In this document: one piece after another, positions 10,214 through 19,231 of the stretch
Layout of the letters: each line of letters begins with the position of its first letter
Numbering within the stretch: position 1 is the first letter of the stretch
Assembly: GCF_003576595.1 (NCBI RefSeq)
Contig: NZ_NQOU01000003.1
Span: forward strand, 62,001 to 126,000
Source: Neopusillimonas maritima
GTDB lineage: Bacteria > Pseudomonadota > Gammaproteobacteria > Burkholderiales > Burkholderiaceae_B
DNA: 64,000 nucleotides
Direction of reading: 5' to 3'
Made by a program: the position numbers and the translations under genes
The notes under the pieces: model-generated
What the model saw: the letters and a program-made list of their open reading frames with translations, nothing else
What the model was told of the DNA's origin: nothing
Databases searched by the model: none

Positions 10214-11341
10214 TTGTCTGAACAATACTCTTTAATTCGCGACCTGACAAAGCTGAATCGTCAAAGCTGGAATAAATTAGCAGGGAATCAACCCATGCTT
10301 CAGCTCGAGTTTCTGCAATTACTCACTCAAACACAATGTGCCTGCGAACAAACAGGCTGGGCGCCCCACTTCCTTGTACTGGAACGACATGGTGAATTGG
10401 CTGCCGCCATGCCAATGTATGTTAAGTCGCACTCGCGCGGCGAGTACGTATTCGATTACGCGTGGGCGCGGGCATTCATGCAACATGGCCTGGAGTATTA
10501 CCCAAAACTATTAAGCGCTATCCCATTTACCCCCGTTCCCGGACCCAGGCTCCTGGCCACTTCGCACGAAGACCGCGTAAAACTGGCTATCGCTGCACAA
10601 TCCATCGCACAACAAAACAACCTGTCATCAGTGCATATTCTCTTTCCAAACGACGATGACCGGGCTGCATTGCTTGAGGCCGGCTACATGCTCCGTGAAA
10701 CAGTACAGTTTCATTGGCTGAATCAAGACTACGCGTCATTCGAACAGTTTTTGGCGTCGATGAATCAAAAGCATCGAAAAAAAATTCGCCAGGATCAGAA
10801 GAAAGTACAGAATGCCGGCATTACGTTCAAATGGCTCAGTGGATCAGACATCAACCTGGCCGACCTGTCTTTCTTTTATCAATGCTATGAAAAAACCTAT
10901 TACGAGCACGGTAATCCGCCCTATCTGAGCTTCGATTTTTTCCAACAACTGCACGACGCGATGCCAAACAGCGTCATGTTGGTACTTGCAGAACGCGCCA
11001 ATAAACCAATTGCTTGCGCGCTTAACCTGAAAACGCCCAACCGCATGTATGGGCGCTACTGGGGTAGCATGGAATTTATTCCAGGCCTGCACTTCGAAAC
11101 CTGTTATTTGCAATCGATTGCTTATTGCATTGAGAACGGCATTGAGGTTTTCGAGGGCGGCGCACAAGGCGAACACAAACTTTCGCGAGGGCTGTTGCCT
11201 GTGAAAACGTGGTCGGCACACTGGGTTGGCGAACCTGGCTTTGCAAAAGCCATTGCCCGATTCCTCGACGAGGAAACCCAGGCGGTGGATCATTACGCCC
11301 AGGTTTTATCGACTCACAGCCCTTTTCGCAAGAGCACCTAA
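10214..11341 (+). CDS. FemAB/GNAT-type acyltransferase-like protein (DUF482)
   Basis: A 375-residue member of the DUF482/COG3146 family, annotated in databases as putative peptidoglycan-biosynthesis or N-acetyltransferase-like proteins; no reaction is established. Signatures seen: LEFLQLLTQTQCACEQTGWAPHF, with the substrate segment FDYAWARAF, the basic stretch NQKHRKKIRQDQKKV before a GNAT-like fold, and the diagnostic C-terminal FEGGAQGEHKLSRGLLPVKT. The start is a TTG at 10214 in the reading used; no strong ribosome-binding site is visible, so the exact start is uncertain. It stands alone, divergent from the CobW-like gene and convergent with phaR. Confidence 0.75.
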   Translation: MSEQYSLIRDLTKLNRQSWNKLAGNQPMLQLEFLQLLTQTQCACEQTGWAPHFLVLERHGELAAAMPMYVKSHSRGEYVFDYAWARAFMQHGLEYYPKLLSAIPFTPVPGPRLLATSHEDRVKLAIAAQSIAQQNNLSSVHILFPNDDDRAALLEAGYMLRETVQFHWLNQDYASFEQFLASMNQKHRKKIRQDQKKVQNAGITFKWLSGSDINLADLSFFYQCYEKTYYEHGNPPYLSFDFFQQLHDAMPNSVMLVLAERANKPIACALNLKTPNRMYGRYWGSMEFIPGLHFETCYLQSIAYCIENGIEVFEGGAQGEHKLSRGLLPVKTWSAHWVGEPGFAKAIARFLDEETQAVDHYAQVLSTHSPFRKST

Positions 11342-11368
11342 TTACTGCGCCCAGCCGCTTGCGACCAC

Positions 11369-11947
11369 TCAGGAGTCATCATTTTTCTTGTTTTGCGGCG
11401 CCGCAGGATTAAACGGAAACGTGGAAAACAAATTACGGGTTTGATCCTGCATCTGATCCTGCATTTGCACGAATAAATTTTTACTTTGATCGATGTACTG
11501 GCTCATCATGTTTTGCAACACCGGCGTTTGCACACTCATGAATTGCGTCCAGGCTTCAGGCCCTGCGGCTCCACCGTACAAATTTTTCGATTGTTCGGCC
11601 ATCCCTTCCTGGATTTCAATGAAGGCTTTAATGTTCTTTTCCAGGAAAACACCCATTACCGACTGCATTGAGTTGCCGTAAAAACGAATAATTTGCGCCA
11701 GCGCATCGGCGGAAAACATCGGCATGCCGCCGGTTTCCTCTTCAAGAATGATTTGCAGCAGAATACTGCGGGTGAGATCTTCACCCGATTTGACATCGAC
11801 CACAGTAAAAGACTCGTTGTCGAGCACAAGTTGCTTGACGTCGGCCAACGTAATGTAGGCACTGTTACGTGTATCGTACAACCGCCGATTGGGATATTTT
11901 TTAATTAACCGGCTTTTCGATTCGGCTGATTTTGCTGCTCTTGCCAT
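11369..11947 (-). CDS. phaR: Polyhydroxyalkanoate synthesis repressor PhaR
   Basis: DNA- and PHA-binding repressor that senses polymer granules and controls phasin and PHA genes. It has 192 residues. The N-terminal DNA-binding segment RLIKKYPNRRLYDTRNSAYI (about 13-32) is almost invariant in the family, followed by PHB-accumulation repeats including GGMPMFSADALAQIIRFYG. The C-terminal half is Gln/Met/Asn-rich and likely contacts polymer. It is last in the phaC-phaB-phaR run, 22 bases after phaB. No phasin gene is present here. Confidence 0.95.
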   Translation of the reverse strand: MARAAKSAESKSRLIKKYPNRRLYDTRNSAYITLADVKQLVLDNESFTVVDVKSGEDLTRSILLQIILEEETGGMPMFSADALAQIIRFYGNSMQSVMGVFLEKNIKAFIEIQEGMAEQSKNLYGGAAGPEAWTQFMSVQTPVLQNMMSQYIDQSKNLFVQMQDQMQDQTRNLFSTFPFNPAAPQNKKNDDS

Positions 11948-11969
11948 AGTTGTCCATTATGAATTGAAC

Positions 11970-12707
11970 TTAACCCATGTGCAGGCCGCCGTTCAGTGAA
12001 AAATCGGCACCGGTTGCAAAGCCCGCGTCGTCAGACGCGATCCATGCAATGATGGAACCAATTTCCTCTGGTGTGCCAAGGCGACGCACTGGAATCGTAT
12101 TAACGATTTTCTCGAGAACATCCGGGCGCATTGCCCGAACCATATCTGTACCAATATAACCCGGGGATACCGTATTCACAGTAACGCCTTTGGCAGCGAC
12201 CTCTTGGGCCAAGGCCATGGTGAAACCATGAATACCCGCCTTGGCGGTAGAGTAGTTGGTTTGCCCAAACTGCCCTTTCTGCCCATTAACGGAACTAATA
12301 TTGATGATGCGACCCCACTGTCTCTCGACCATGCCTTCAATAACCTGCTTGGTCACATTAAACAAGCTATTCAAATTGGTGTCCATGACGGCGTACCAAT
12401 CATCGCGTGACATTTTGCGAAATAGCCCATCACGCGTAATACCGGCATTATTCACAAGCACGTCGATAGGCCCGAGTTCAGTCTTAACCTTATTGAAAGC
12501 ATCAACCGTAGAGTCCCAATCAGCCACATTCCCCATTGAGATGTGAAACTGATAACCCAGCGCGGCCTGCTCTTCGAGCCACTGCTGATAGTTACGTTTC
12601 GGACCACAACCGGCCACCACAGTGAATCCTTCTGTCGCCAGACGCTGGCAAATGGAAGTTCCAATGCCACCCATGCCCCCGGTTACATACGCTATTTTTC
12701 CGGCCAT
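11970..12707 (-). CDS. phaB: Acetoacetyl-CoA reductase
   Basis: NADPH-dependent short-chain dehydrogenase that reduces acetoacetyl-CoA to (R)-3-hydroxybutyryl-CoA, the precursor of polyhydroxybutyrate. It has 245 residues. Cofactor motif TGGMGGIG at 9-16, NNAG at 86-89, and catalytic Ser139, Tyr152 and Lys156 in ISSVNGQKGQFGQTNYSTAKAG-like context. The GQKGQFGQTNYS signature distinguishes PhaB from the fatty-acid enzyme FabG. It lies 29 bases downstream of phaC. The beta-ketothiolase gene phaA is not in this cluster. Confidence 0.96.
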   Translation of the reverse strand: MAGKIAYVTGGMGGIGTSICQRLATEGFTVVAGCGPKRNYQQWLEEQAALGYQFHISMGNVADWDSTVDAFNKVKTELGPIDVLVNNAGITRDGLFRKMSRDDWYAVMDTNLNSLFNVTKQVIEGMVERQWGRIINISSVNGQKGQFGQTNYSTAKAGIHGFTMALAQEVAAKGVTVNTVSPGYIGTDMVRAMRPDVLEKIVNTIPVRRLGTPEEIGSIIAWIASDDAGFATGADFSLNGGLHMG

Positions 12708-12736
12708 TTTTATCCCCTGCTTTAACTTTCGAAATC

Positions 12737-14329
12737 CTACACTGCCCGCAACCGGACGTAACGACCCGGCGCGGCTTCCACAGGATGATGTCTGGCATTA
12801 CCCATGCGTTTGGTCGCGCGCTTTTTAACCCCGGAATGGTTTGCCAGCCAATCAGACCAATCGGGCCACCAGCTTCCGGGGTGCTCCTTGGCCTGGTCAA
12901 ACCACTGTTGTGGGTCGCCAGGCTTTTTGGGCAAATCGGCCGTCCAGTATGAGCGCTTTTGCCGGGCGGGCGGATTCACGACCCCTGCAATATGCCCAGA
13001 CGCGCCAAGCACGAATCGCTGGGTATTGGGCAACCATTTGGCACTGGCATAGGCCGATCGCCAGGGCACAATATGATCCTCGCGCGATCCATATAAATAA
13101 ACGGGCATGTCTACTTTGCCCAAATCAACCGGCGTGCCGTCGACAGTCACCTTACCGGGTTGAACCAGGCTGTTTTCCAGATATGTGTGACGCAAATACC
13201 AGGCAAAGAACGGGCCCGGCAAGTTGGTGCCGTCGGCGTTCCAGTAAAGCAAATCGAACGCGGGTGGTGACTGCCCTTTCAGGTAATTGCTGACCACATA
13301 GTTCCACACCAATTCATTGGGGCGCAAAAACGAAAACGTGGACGCCAACTCGCGCGCCGACATTAGGCCGCCTTGCGCAAGCTGCAATTCGCGATAAGCC
13401 ACATGCGCGTCGTCGACAAAAATATCCAGAATTCCCGTATCGGCAAAATCCAGAAAAGTCGTGAGCAGGCTTAGGCTATTAACCGGATTTTCGCCTCGCG
13501 CGCGCGCCACGGCCAAAGCGCTGGCCAACAAAGTTCCCCCAACGCAAAAGCCCAGTGCGTTGATTTTCTCTTCACCGGAAATATCGCGCGCGACATCAAT
13601 AGCCTGCAATACACCGTGTTGCAGGTAGTCGGCCCACGTGGCTTTATCGATGCCATCAGTGTCGGCGGGTTGTGGATTACGCCACGAAATCATGAACACC
13701 GTAAAGCCTTGTTCGACCGCATACTGAACAAAAGAATTATCGGGCTGAAGATCGAGAATATAGTATTTGTTGATGCAGGGCGGCACCATGAGCAATGGTG
13801 TTTTATATACCTGCGCGGTTTGCGGCGCGTATTGAATTAACTGAAACAATGTATTTTCGTATACGACCTGGCCGGGTGTAACCGCCAGATTCACACCGAC
13901 CTCGAAACGGCTTTCATCCGTTTGCGACATGCGCCCTTTTTTCATGTCTTCAAGGAAATTCGTCATTCCCTGAAGCAATGACATCCCCTTTGTCTCCAGC
14001 AGCGTTTGCTGTACATCGGGGTTTGTCGCCAAATAATTCGATGGCGCCACGGCATCAAGCCATTGCATGGCTGAAAATTTCAAACGCTCACGCTGATCTT
14101 CGGGTAGGTCGGCGGCATCAATCATGCGTTGCATGGTTTGTGTTGCCAGTAAATGCGCGTGCGCCAGAAAAAGAAAATTGGGATGCGCCTGCCAGGCTGA
14201 GCTGCTAAAGCGGCGATCTTTGGGAACCGTTAAAGCACCTGACTGTGCCTGCGCCAGCAAATCTTGCCAGCCAGACATGAATTCGCCCTGGAGTTGGGCC
14301 AGATTATCGGGGAAACGAGGTGAATTCAT
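12737..14329 (-). CDS. phaC: Class I poly(R)-hydroxyalkanoate synthase
   Basis: Polymerises (R)-3-hydroxyacyl-CoA to PHA on the granule surface. It has 530 residues, somewhat shorter than Cupriavidus PhaC (589) because of a compact N-terminus. The lipase-like box GFCVGG holds the nucleophile Cys262; the catalytic Asp418 is in SREDHIVPW and His446 in GASGHIAGVVNPP. Class I signatures such as WRNPQPADTDG and KYYILDLQPDNSFVQYAVEQ are present. It is transcribed toward phaB and phaR and follows pgeF after 79 bases, where a separate promoter is possible. Confidence 0.96.
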   Translation of the reverse strand: MNSPRFPDNLAQLQGEFMSGWQDLLAQAQSGALTVPKDRRFSSSAWQAHPNFLFLAHAHLLATQTMQRMIDAADLPEDQRERLKFSAMQWLDAVAPSNYLATNPDVQQTLLETKGMSLLQGMTNFLEDMKKGRMSQTDESRFEVGVNLAVTPGQVVYENTLFQLIQYAPQTAQVYKTPLLMVPPCINKYYILDLQPDNSFVQYAVEQGFTVFMISWRNPQPADTDGIDKATWADYLQHGVLQAIDVARDISGEEKINALGFCVGGTLLASALAVARARGENPVNSLSLLTTFLDFADTGILDIFVDDAHVAYRELQLAQGGLMSARELASTFSFLRPNELVWNYVVSNYLKGQSPPAFDLLYWNADGTNLPGPFFAWYLRHTYLENSLVQPGKVTVDGTPVDLGKVDMPVYLYGSREDHIVPWRSAYASAKWLPNTQRFVLGASGHIAGVVNPPARQKRSYWTADLPKKPGDPQQWFDQAKEHPGSWWPDWSDWLANHSGVKKRATKRMGNARHHPVEAAPGRYVRLRAV

Positions 14330-14408
14330 TACGACGACCTGCCTGCATTTTGTGATGTACCGGTTTCATAAGGATAGTGACCGCCATTGATGCACGTGTC
14401 AATTCGGG

Positions 14409-15206
14409 TTAGTCGGTAGCGCCGTTTAACCATGCCACCGTCGCCATTCGGCCGGTATGCGGCGTACGTCGATAAGAATAGAAAAGCGCCGATTCACGAA
14501 AAGTACAGTGACCGCTTAATTCGATATTGGCCACGCCCGCGGCCCACAGGCGATGACGCGCCAGCCCGGGTAAATCTGCCAGCCATTTTTGCCCAACGGC
14601 AGGATATTTGGCATAACGCTGCACAAAATAAACCGACGTCGACGCATCAGCGTCGACAAAAGCCGCACGCACTTCAGGGCCAACCTCGAAAGCAGGTTGC
14701 GAAATACCAGGCCCAATCCAGGCTCTTAAAACACTTTGAGGCTTTAGATGTTTTCGCATCGCCGCAATGGTATTTTCCAACACACCAGTTGCCAGGCCAC
14801 GCCAACCCGCATGCGCAACCCCCAAAACCGAACCCGCCTCATCGGCCAGCACCACCGGCAGGCAGTCGGCCGTCAGTATGGCAAGCACGCATTGTGAACG
14901 GGTTGTCACAGCGGCATCGGCACATACAACAGACGACCTGCACTGACTCGGGGCGTCGCTGTTGAACTCCGCCACATCCACTCCGTGGACCTGCTCCAGC
15001 CATTGAGGAGGCCCTGGCAGCAAAGCCTCAAAACGCGCCCTGTTTAGAGCCACTTTCTCAACGTTATCGTTAACATGCGTTGCCAGATTCAGACTACTGT
15101 AGGGCTCCGCACTCACCCCGCCCTGTCGGGTCGAGCAGAAATAATGAACACCGGGCCAGGGCGTGCCGGTAATGCGTAACAGGCCCCCATTCATTTCTTC
15201 AACCAT
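14409..15206 (-). CDS. pgeF: Multicopper-like purine nucleoside phosphorylase / peptidoglycan editing factor PgeF (YfiH)
   Basis: Member of the YfiH/LACC1 family (laccase-domain proteins), described as purine nucleoside phosphorylases and as preventing misincorporation of L-Ser into peptidoglycan precursors in E. coli. It has 265 residues. Metal-site motifs are LTADCLPVVLAD (Cys) and GVAHAGWRGLATGVLENT (His), followed by WIGPGISQPAFEVGPEV and the terminal SYRRTPHTGRMATVAWL. It sits 41 bases after rluD, the usual rluD-pgeF pairing. Confidence 0.92.
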   Translation of the reverse strand: MVEEMNGGLLRITGTPWPGVHYFCSTRQGGVSAEPYSSLNLATHVNDNVEKVALNRARFEALLPGPPQWLEQVHGVDVAEFNSDAPSQCRSSVVCADAAVTTRSQCVLAILTADCLPVVLADEAGSVLGVAHAGWRGLATGVLENTIAAMRKHLKPQSVLRAWIGPGISQPAFEVGPEVRAAFVDADASTSVYFVQRYAKYPAVGQKWLADLPGLARHRLWAAGVANIELSGHCTFRESALFYSYRRTPHTGRMATVAWLNGATD

Positions 15207-15247
15207 TTACCTTACTAACCTCGGTTTGTTTGACTTCATCTTGCTTA

Positions 15248-16192
15248 TTACACATCCCACGACAGTTGTTCCATCACAGCCTTAAAGTCGGGCGGTAAAG
15301 GAGCCTCAAACGACACCGAAGCATCAGAGGCAGGGTCAATAAAGCTCAAGGCATGTGCGTGAAGCATTTGTCGCTGCGCGCCCGCAACACACCTCCCACC
15401 GTACAACACATCTGCGACAAGAGGATGACGAATACTCGCCATATGGACACGAATCTGATGCGTACGCCCGGTCTCCAGCTCGCACCGGACATGCGAAACA
15501 GCGTGGCCGGCAAGATCGCGTCCACGCCCAACAGGTGCGTAATGAGTAATGGCCTCTTTAGGCGCAATGGGCCGCTCCACAGTCATCTTCACCGGAACAT
15601 GGGGGTCGCGTCCGATCGGACGATTAACCGTTCCTTTTTTCATGACATTTCCGTGCACCAAAGCAGCATAAACGCGTTTGACTGATCTGGCCTGCAAAAG
15701 ACGTACAAGATGTGTTTGGGTTGTTTCATTGCGTGCTACAACCAATAAGCCGGACGTATCTTTGTCGAGCCGGTGAACAATGCCTGCCCGGGCCACGGAC
15801 GCAAGTTCGGGAAAACGGAAGAGCAAACCATTCAGCAGCGTCCCGCTCCAGTTGCCCGCGCCAGGGTGTGTAACCAGGCCGGCAGGCTTGTTTACAACAA
15901 CCCAATCCGGTGATTGCGCGACCACCTCGAAATCAACATTTTCAGGCGTAAATGCCTGCTGTTCAGGTGCCGGTTGCACATGAACTTCGATATGATCCCC
16001 CGGCCCCACTTTCTGTCGCACCTTAGCCGGGGTACCATTGACCCAAACCTGACCCGCCTCAACCCAACTTTGCAGGCGACTGCGGGAGTGCTCCGGAATA
16101 TGTTGCGCCAAAACCTTATCCAACCTGTCGGGGCCGGCCGTAATGGGTAGCCGGAAAGTCAAAACCTCGGGGCTGGAATCAACGCATTGCAT
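15248..16192 (-). CDS. rluD: 23S rRNA pseudouridine(1911/1915/1917) synthase RluD
   Basis: Modifies helix 69 of 23S rRNA. It has 314 residues from the ATG at 16190-16192. An S4 domain (RLDKVLAQHIPEHSRSRLQSWVEAG) is followed by the RluA-family catalytic motif GIVHRLDKDTSGLLVVARN with the nucleophile Asp, and FRFPELASVARAG just before it. An ATG 36 bases upstream would add 12 hydrophobic residues that do not fit the family, and lies against the bamD promoter region. It is divergent from bamD, the conserved betaproteobacterial arrangement. Confidence 0.93.
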   Translation of the reverse strand: MQCVDSSPEVLTFRLPITAGPDRLDKVLAQHIPEHSRSRLQSWVEAGQVWVNGTPAKVRQKVGPGDHIEVHVQPAPEQQAFTPENVDFEVVAQSPDWVVVNKPAGLVTHPGAGNWSGTLLNGLLFRFPELASVARAGIVHRLDKDTSGLLVVARNETTQTHLVRLLQARSVKRVYAALVHGNVMKKGTVNRPIGRDPHVPVKMTVERPIAPKEAITHYAPVGRGRDLAGHAVSHVRCELETGRTHQIRVHMASIRHPLVADVLYGGRCVAGAQRQMLHAHALSFIDPASDASVSFEAPLPPDFKAVMEQLSWDV

Positions 16193-16209
16193 AATCTTTA
16201 GTAATATCT

Positions 16210-16238
16210 GTGTCAGGCATATCGACAAATCATATAAT
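16210..16238 (+). promoter_or_regulatory. Likely sigma-70 promoter of bamD
   Basis: GTGTCA (16210-16215), a 17-base spacer, and a consensus TATAAT (16233-16238), about 32 bases upstream of the GTG start of bamD. Confidence 0.6.
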
Positions 16239-16270
16239 CTGCGTGCAATGCTAACACCAAGGATGCTTTT

Positions 16271-17122
16271 GTGACTCGCTCTACTCTGATGTTTTCTTTA
16301 CCCCTGGGAATGTCCCGACTGTTCCGGCTGGCCGCGCTGTTCGCGTTTTCCGTCTTGCTCGCCGCCTGCGGATCGCTCAGCAAACCCGACGCCGACCCTA
16401 CCGCCGGTTGGAGCGCTGAACGGCTTTACCGCGAAGCACGCATGGAAATGAGCGATTCAAACTGGACCGACGCGCGAACGCATCTTGAATCACTGGAAGC
16501 ACGCTATCCTTTTGGGGGCTACGCCCAACAAGCGCTCATCGACCTTGCCTACGTAAACTGGAAGGACGACGAGCCCGAACAGGCTCTGGCGGCAATCGAC
16601 CGCTTCCAGCAACAGTACCCGAACCACCCCGGTACCGACTATATGCTGTACCTGAAAGGGCTGATTACCTTCACTCCGCCCAGCGCGATATTTTCTTCTA
16701 TCACCCAGCAAGACCCCAGCGAGCGTGACCCCAAAGGCCTGAGAGAGTCTTACGAAGCCTTCACCGAACTTATTCGCCGCTACCCCGACAGCCGCTACAC
16801 CCCCGACGCAGAAAAGCGTGTAACGTGGCTGGTGAACACCCTGGCTGAAAATGAGGTGCATGTTGCCCAGTACTATTATGAACGTGGCGCTTACCTGGCT
16901 GCCATTAATCGCGCACAAACCGTCATTACCGACTTCAAAGGGGTACCCATCTCCGAGAAAGCCTTGTACATCATGTACATGGCATACGACAAGCTGAATA
17001 TGCCCGAGCTGCGCGATGACGCCAAACGTGTACTGGACACCAACTTTCCAAACAGCAAATACTATGAACAAGGCCTGGACGCCTCACAGGGCAGTTGGTG
17101 GAATCCTCTTTACTGGTTCTAG
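16271..17122 (+). CDS. bamD: Outer membrane assembly lipoprotein BamD (ComL)
   Basis: Essential lipoprotein of the BAM complex that inserts beta-barrel proteins in the outer membrane. It has 283 residues from a GTG start preceded by AAGGATG. The signal peptide ends with a lipobox at LLAAC (Cys33), then TPR-like repeats from about residue 45, for example LYREARMEMSDSNWTDARTH and YAQQALIDLAYVNWK. An ATG 42 bases downstream (MSRLFRLAAL) would give a more compact signal peptide, so the start is uncertain by 14 residues. The gene meets the helicase gene end to end with 4 bases between stops. Confidence 0.95.
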   Translation: MTRSTLMFSLPLGMSRLFRLAALFAFSVLLAACGSLSKPDADPTAGWSAERLYREARMEMSDSNWTDARTHLESLEARYPFGGYAQQALIDLAYVNWKDDEPEQALAAIDRFQQQYPNHPGTDYMLYLKGLITFTPPSAIFSSITQQDPSERDPKGLRESYEAFTELIRRYPDSRYTPDAEKRVTWLVNTLAENEVHVAQYYYERGAYLAAINRAQTVITDFKGVPISEKALYIMYMAYDKLNMPELRDDAKRVLDTNFPNSKYYEQGLDASQGSWWNPLYWF

Positions 17123-17126
17123 CGCT

Positions 17127-19118
17127 TCAATTGATTTCGGCGCAATGTTGTTTTGCCATGAACACAAGAACCTGCTCAGGGTCTCGTGTTCGGGCAAACG
17201 GCGGTAAACCCCGCCACAATAGTTTTCCATAAGGCTTATCCACCAGCCTGCGATCAGCCACCATCAGCACGCCCCAATCAGACTCCGAACGAATTAAACG
17301 CCCCGCCCCTTGCTTCAACGCGACAGCTGCTTCCGGAAGTTGATATTCCATGAACGGATTCCCGCCCTCCTCACGGCATGCATTAAGCCGGGCCTCCAAA
17401 ACAGGATCATCGGGCGGCGCAAACGGCAATTTGTCGATTGCCACCAAAGTAAGTGCTTCACCTGGTACATCAATCCCTTCCCAGAAACTGGCACTGCCCA
17501 CCAACACAGCATTCTTCGACGCTTGAAAACGCTCCAGCAAGCCACGTCGCGAACCGACTCCTTGCTGCATTAGCAGACGATCAATACCGCGTTCGTCGAA
17601 AGCTTCTTTCAGCAACTCAGTAATACGATCTACCGCCCTTAAAGTTGTACACAACACCAACACTCCACCAGGCGAGGCTTCGATCAGGGGCACCAGTTGC
17701 TGAACAAACTGCTCAGTAAACGCGGGGGAATTAGGTAACGGCAAACTGGACGGCACCAACAACATACCCTGCGTTGCGTAATCGAATGGAGACTCCCAGC
17801 GCTCAGTGGCGGCGTCGTATAAACCCAACTGACGCTGAAAATAAGAAAAATCGCCGTTAACCGACAAAGTGGCCGACGTAAAAACCCATGATTGATCTGG
17901 GCGCCGAAAACGCGAGAACAATTGTGCCACTGACAACGGAGCGCTATGCAAGCGAAAATGCTGAGGGCTGGTTTCAACCCATCGAACCAGCGGTGTCGTT
18001 ATTGGTTCTTGAGCACTCCCCGCATTCGCAGCCGCGCGAGCCCATTGGAACAAACGTGCCGCCAAATCTGTGCAGATTCGATGCACGGTCTGCAAATCAG
18101 GATGTTTTTCAGCGACAACAGCAAGTCGTTCATTGCACGCAGCAAGCACCTCATGTAATTGAGTCAGACCCTCGTGCACAGACTCTGCAGAAGGCATGGA
18201 CTCGTATGTTGCTCTCTTGGCCGGTAAACGATCCACCGGGTCGACACGCAAACGCAATTCACGCGTCGCCTGCTGAATTTTCACATGCCATTGCGGCCAG
18301 TCAGTGGCCTCCCGCGCCTGAGCCAGCCCTACCGCCTCAACCTGACGTGCCAACTCGAGCAACTGATTCGACGACACACTACTACCCAGAAACCGCGTCG
18401 CGATGTCGGGAAGCTGATGCGCTTCGTCGAACACGACTAACTGCACCTCGGGCAGCAAATCAGTAATCCCTTCGTCGCGCAAAGCCAAGTCGGCCATGAA
18501 CAGCGCGTGATTCACAACGATAACGTCTGCCTCCTGAGCTTGTCGTCTGGCCTTGTAAACAAAACACGACTTCAAATGAGGACACGTCTGGCCCAGGCAG
18601 TTATCACGCGTTGAAACCACACGGTTCCAGATATCTGCGTTATCGGGCACTTGCGTCAATTCGGCCTTGTCGCCGCTTTGGCTTTGACTTGCGAATACTT
18701 GTATATGCCTCAGCTGGGCGACCTCTTGACGCGACTTCAAAGCACGGTCGTCGTCTTGCAGACGTTCGAGATGATAGTGACACACGTAATTGCTGCGCCC
18801 TTTCAGTAGCGCGGCCGCAACCGGCAAAGCCAGCGCCTCTCGCAAACGCGGCAAATCGCGCCTATACAGCTGATCTTGCAATGTACGCGTACCGGTTGAC
18901 ACCAACACTTTGGCGCCGCTTAAAAAGGCGGGTACGAGATAAGCCCATGTTTTGCCCGTACCAGTACCTGCCTCCGCAATCAAAACGGAACGATCATGAA
19001 CCGCCTGCTCAATTGCCTGCGCCAACGCCAACTGCGCCTGACGCGGACGATAACCGGACACCGAACGAGCAAGCGGCCCATCGTCGGCAAAGGTGGTAGC
19101 AAGTGCGTCGTCCAACAT
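17127..19118 (-). CDS. XPD-family ATP-dependent DNA helicase, YoaA/DinG type
   Basis: Superfamily 2 helicase with an iron-sulfur cluster, related to YoaA and DinG, which act in DNA repair and resolve replication conflicts. It has 663 residues, closer to YoaA (about 636) than DinG (about 716). Walker A AEAGTGTGKT is at 48-57, DEAH at 231-234, and the four cluster cysteines are Cys113, Cys174, Cys179 and Cys185 (DNCLGQTCPHLKSC). Motif VI GRLIRSESDWGV is near the C-terminus. Complete four-cysteine set suggests an active helicase. It is divergent from tex. Confidence 0.92.
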   Translation of the reverse strand: MLDDALATTFADDGPLARSVSGYRPRQAQLALAQAIEQAVHDRSVLIAEAGTGTGKTWAYLVPAFLSGAKVLVSTGTRTLQDQLYRRDLPRLREALALPVAAALLKGRSNYVCHYHLERLQDDDRALKSRQEVAQLRHIQVFASQSQSGDKAELTQVPDNADIWNRVVSTRDNCLGQTCPHLKSCFVYKARRQAQEADVIVVNHALFMADLALRDEGITDLLPEVQLVVFDEAHQLPDIATRFLGSSVSSNQLLELARQVEAVGLAQAREATDWPQWHVKIQQATRELRLRVDPVDRLPAKRATYESMPSAESVHEGLTQLHEVLAACNERLAVVAEKHPDLQTVHRICTDLAARLFQWARAAANAGSAQEPITTPLVRWVETSPQHFRLHSAPLSVAQLFSRFRRPDQSWVFTSATLSVNGDFSYFQRQLGLYDAATERWESPFDYATQGMLLVPSSLPLPNSPAFTEQFVQQLVPLIEASPGGVLVLCTTLRAVDRITELLKEAFDERGIDRLLMQQGVGSRRGLLERFQASKNAVLVGSASFWEGIDVPGEALTLVAIDKLPFAPPDDPVLEARLNACREEGGNPFMEYQLPEAAVALKQGAGRLIRSESDWGVLMVADRRLVDKPYGKLLWRGLPPFARTRDPEQVLVFMAKQHCAEIN

Positions 19119-19231
19119 CAGGCAATCCTGTTCTACTCTGTCAAGACATAATCATAACTGGCGAAAAAGACTGAATTGCGCTCAATGTGGCAAAATGCCC
19201 CGCTTGAAGTTAATAAAGCCGTATCCAAAAC

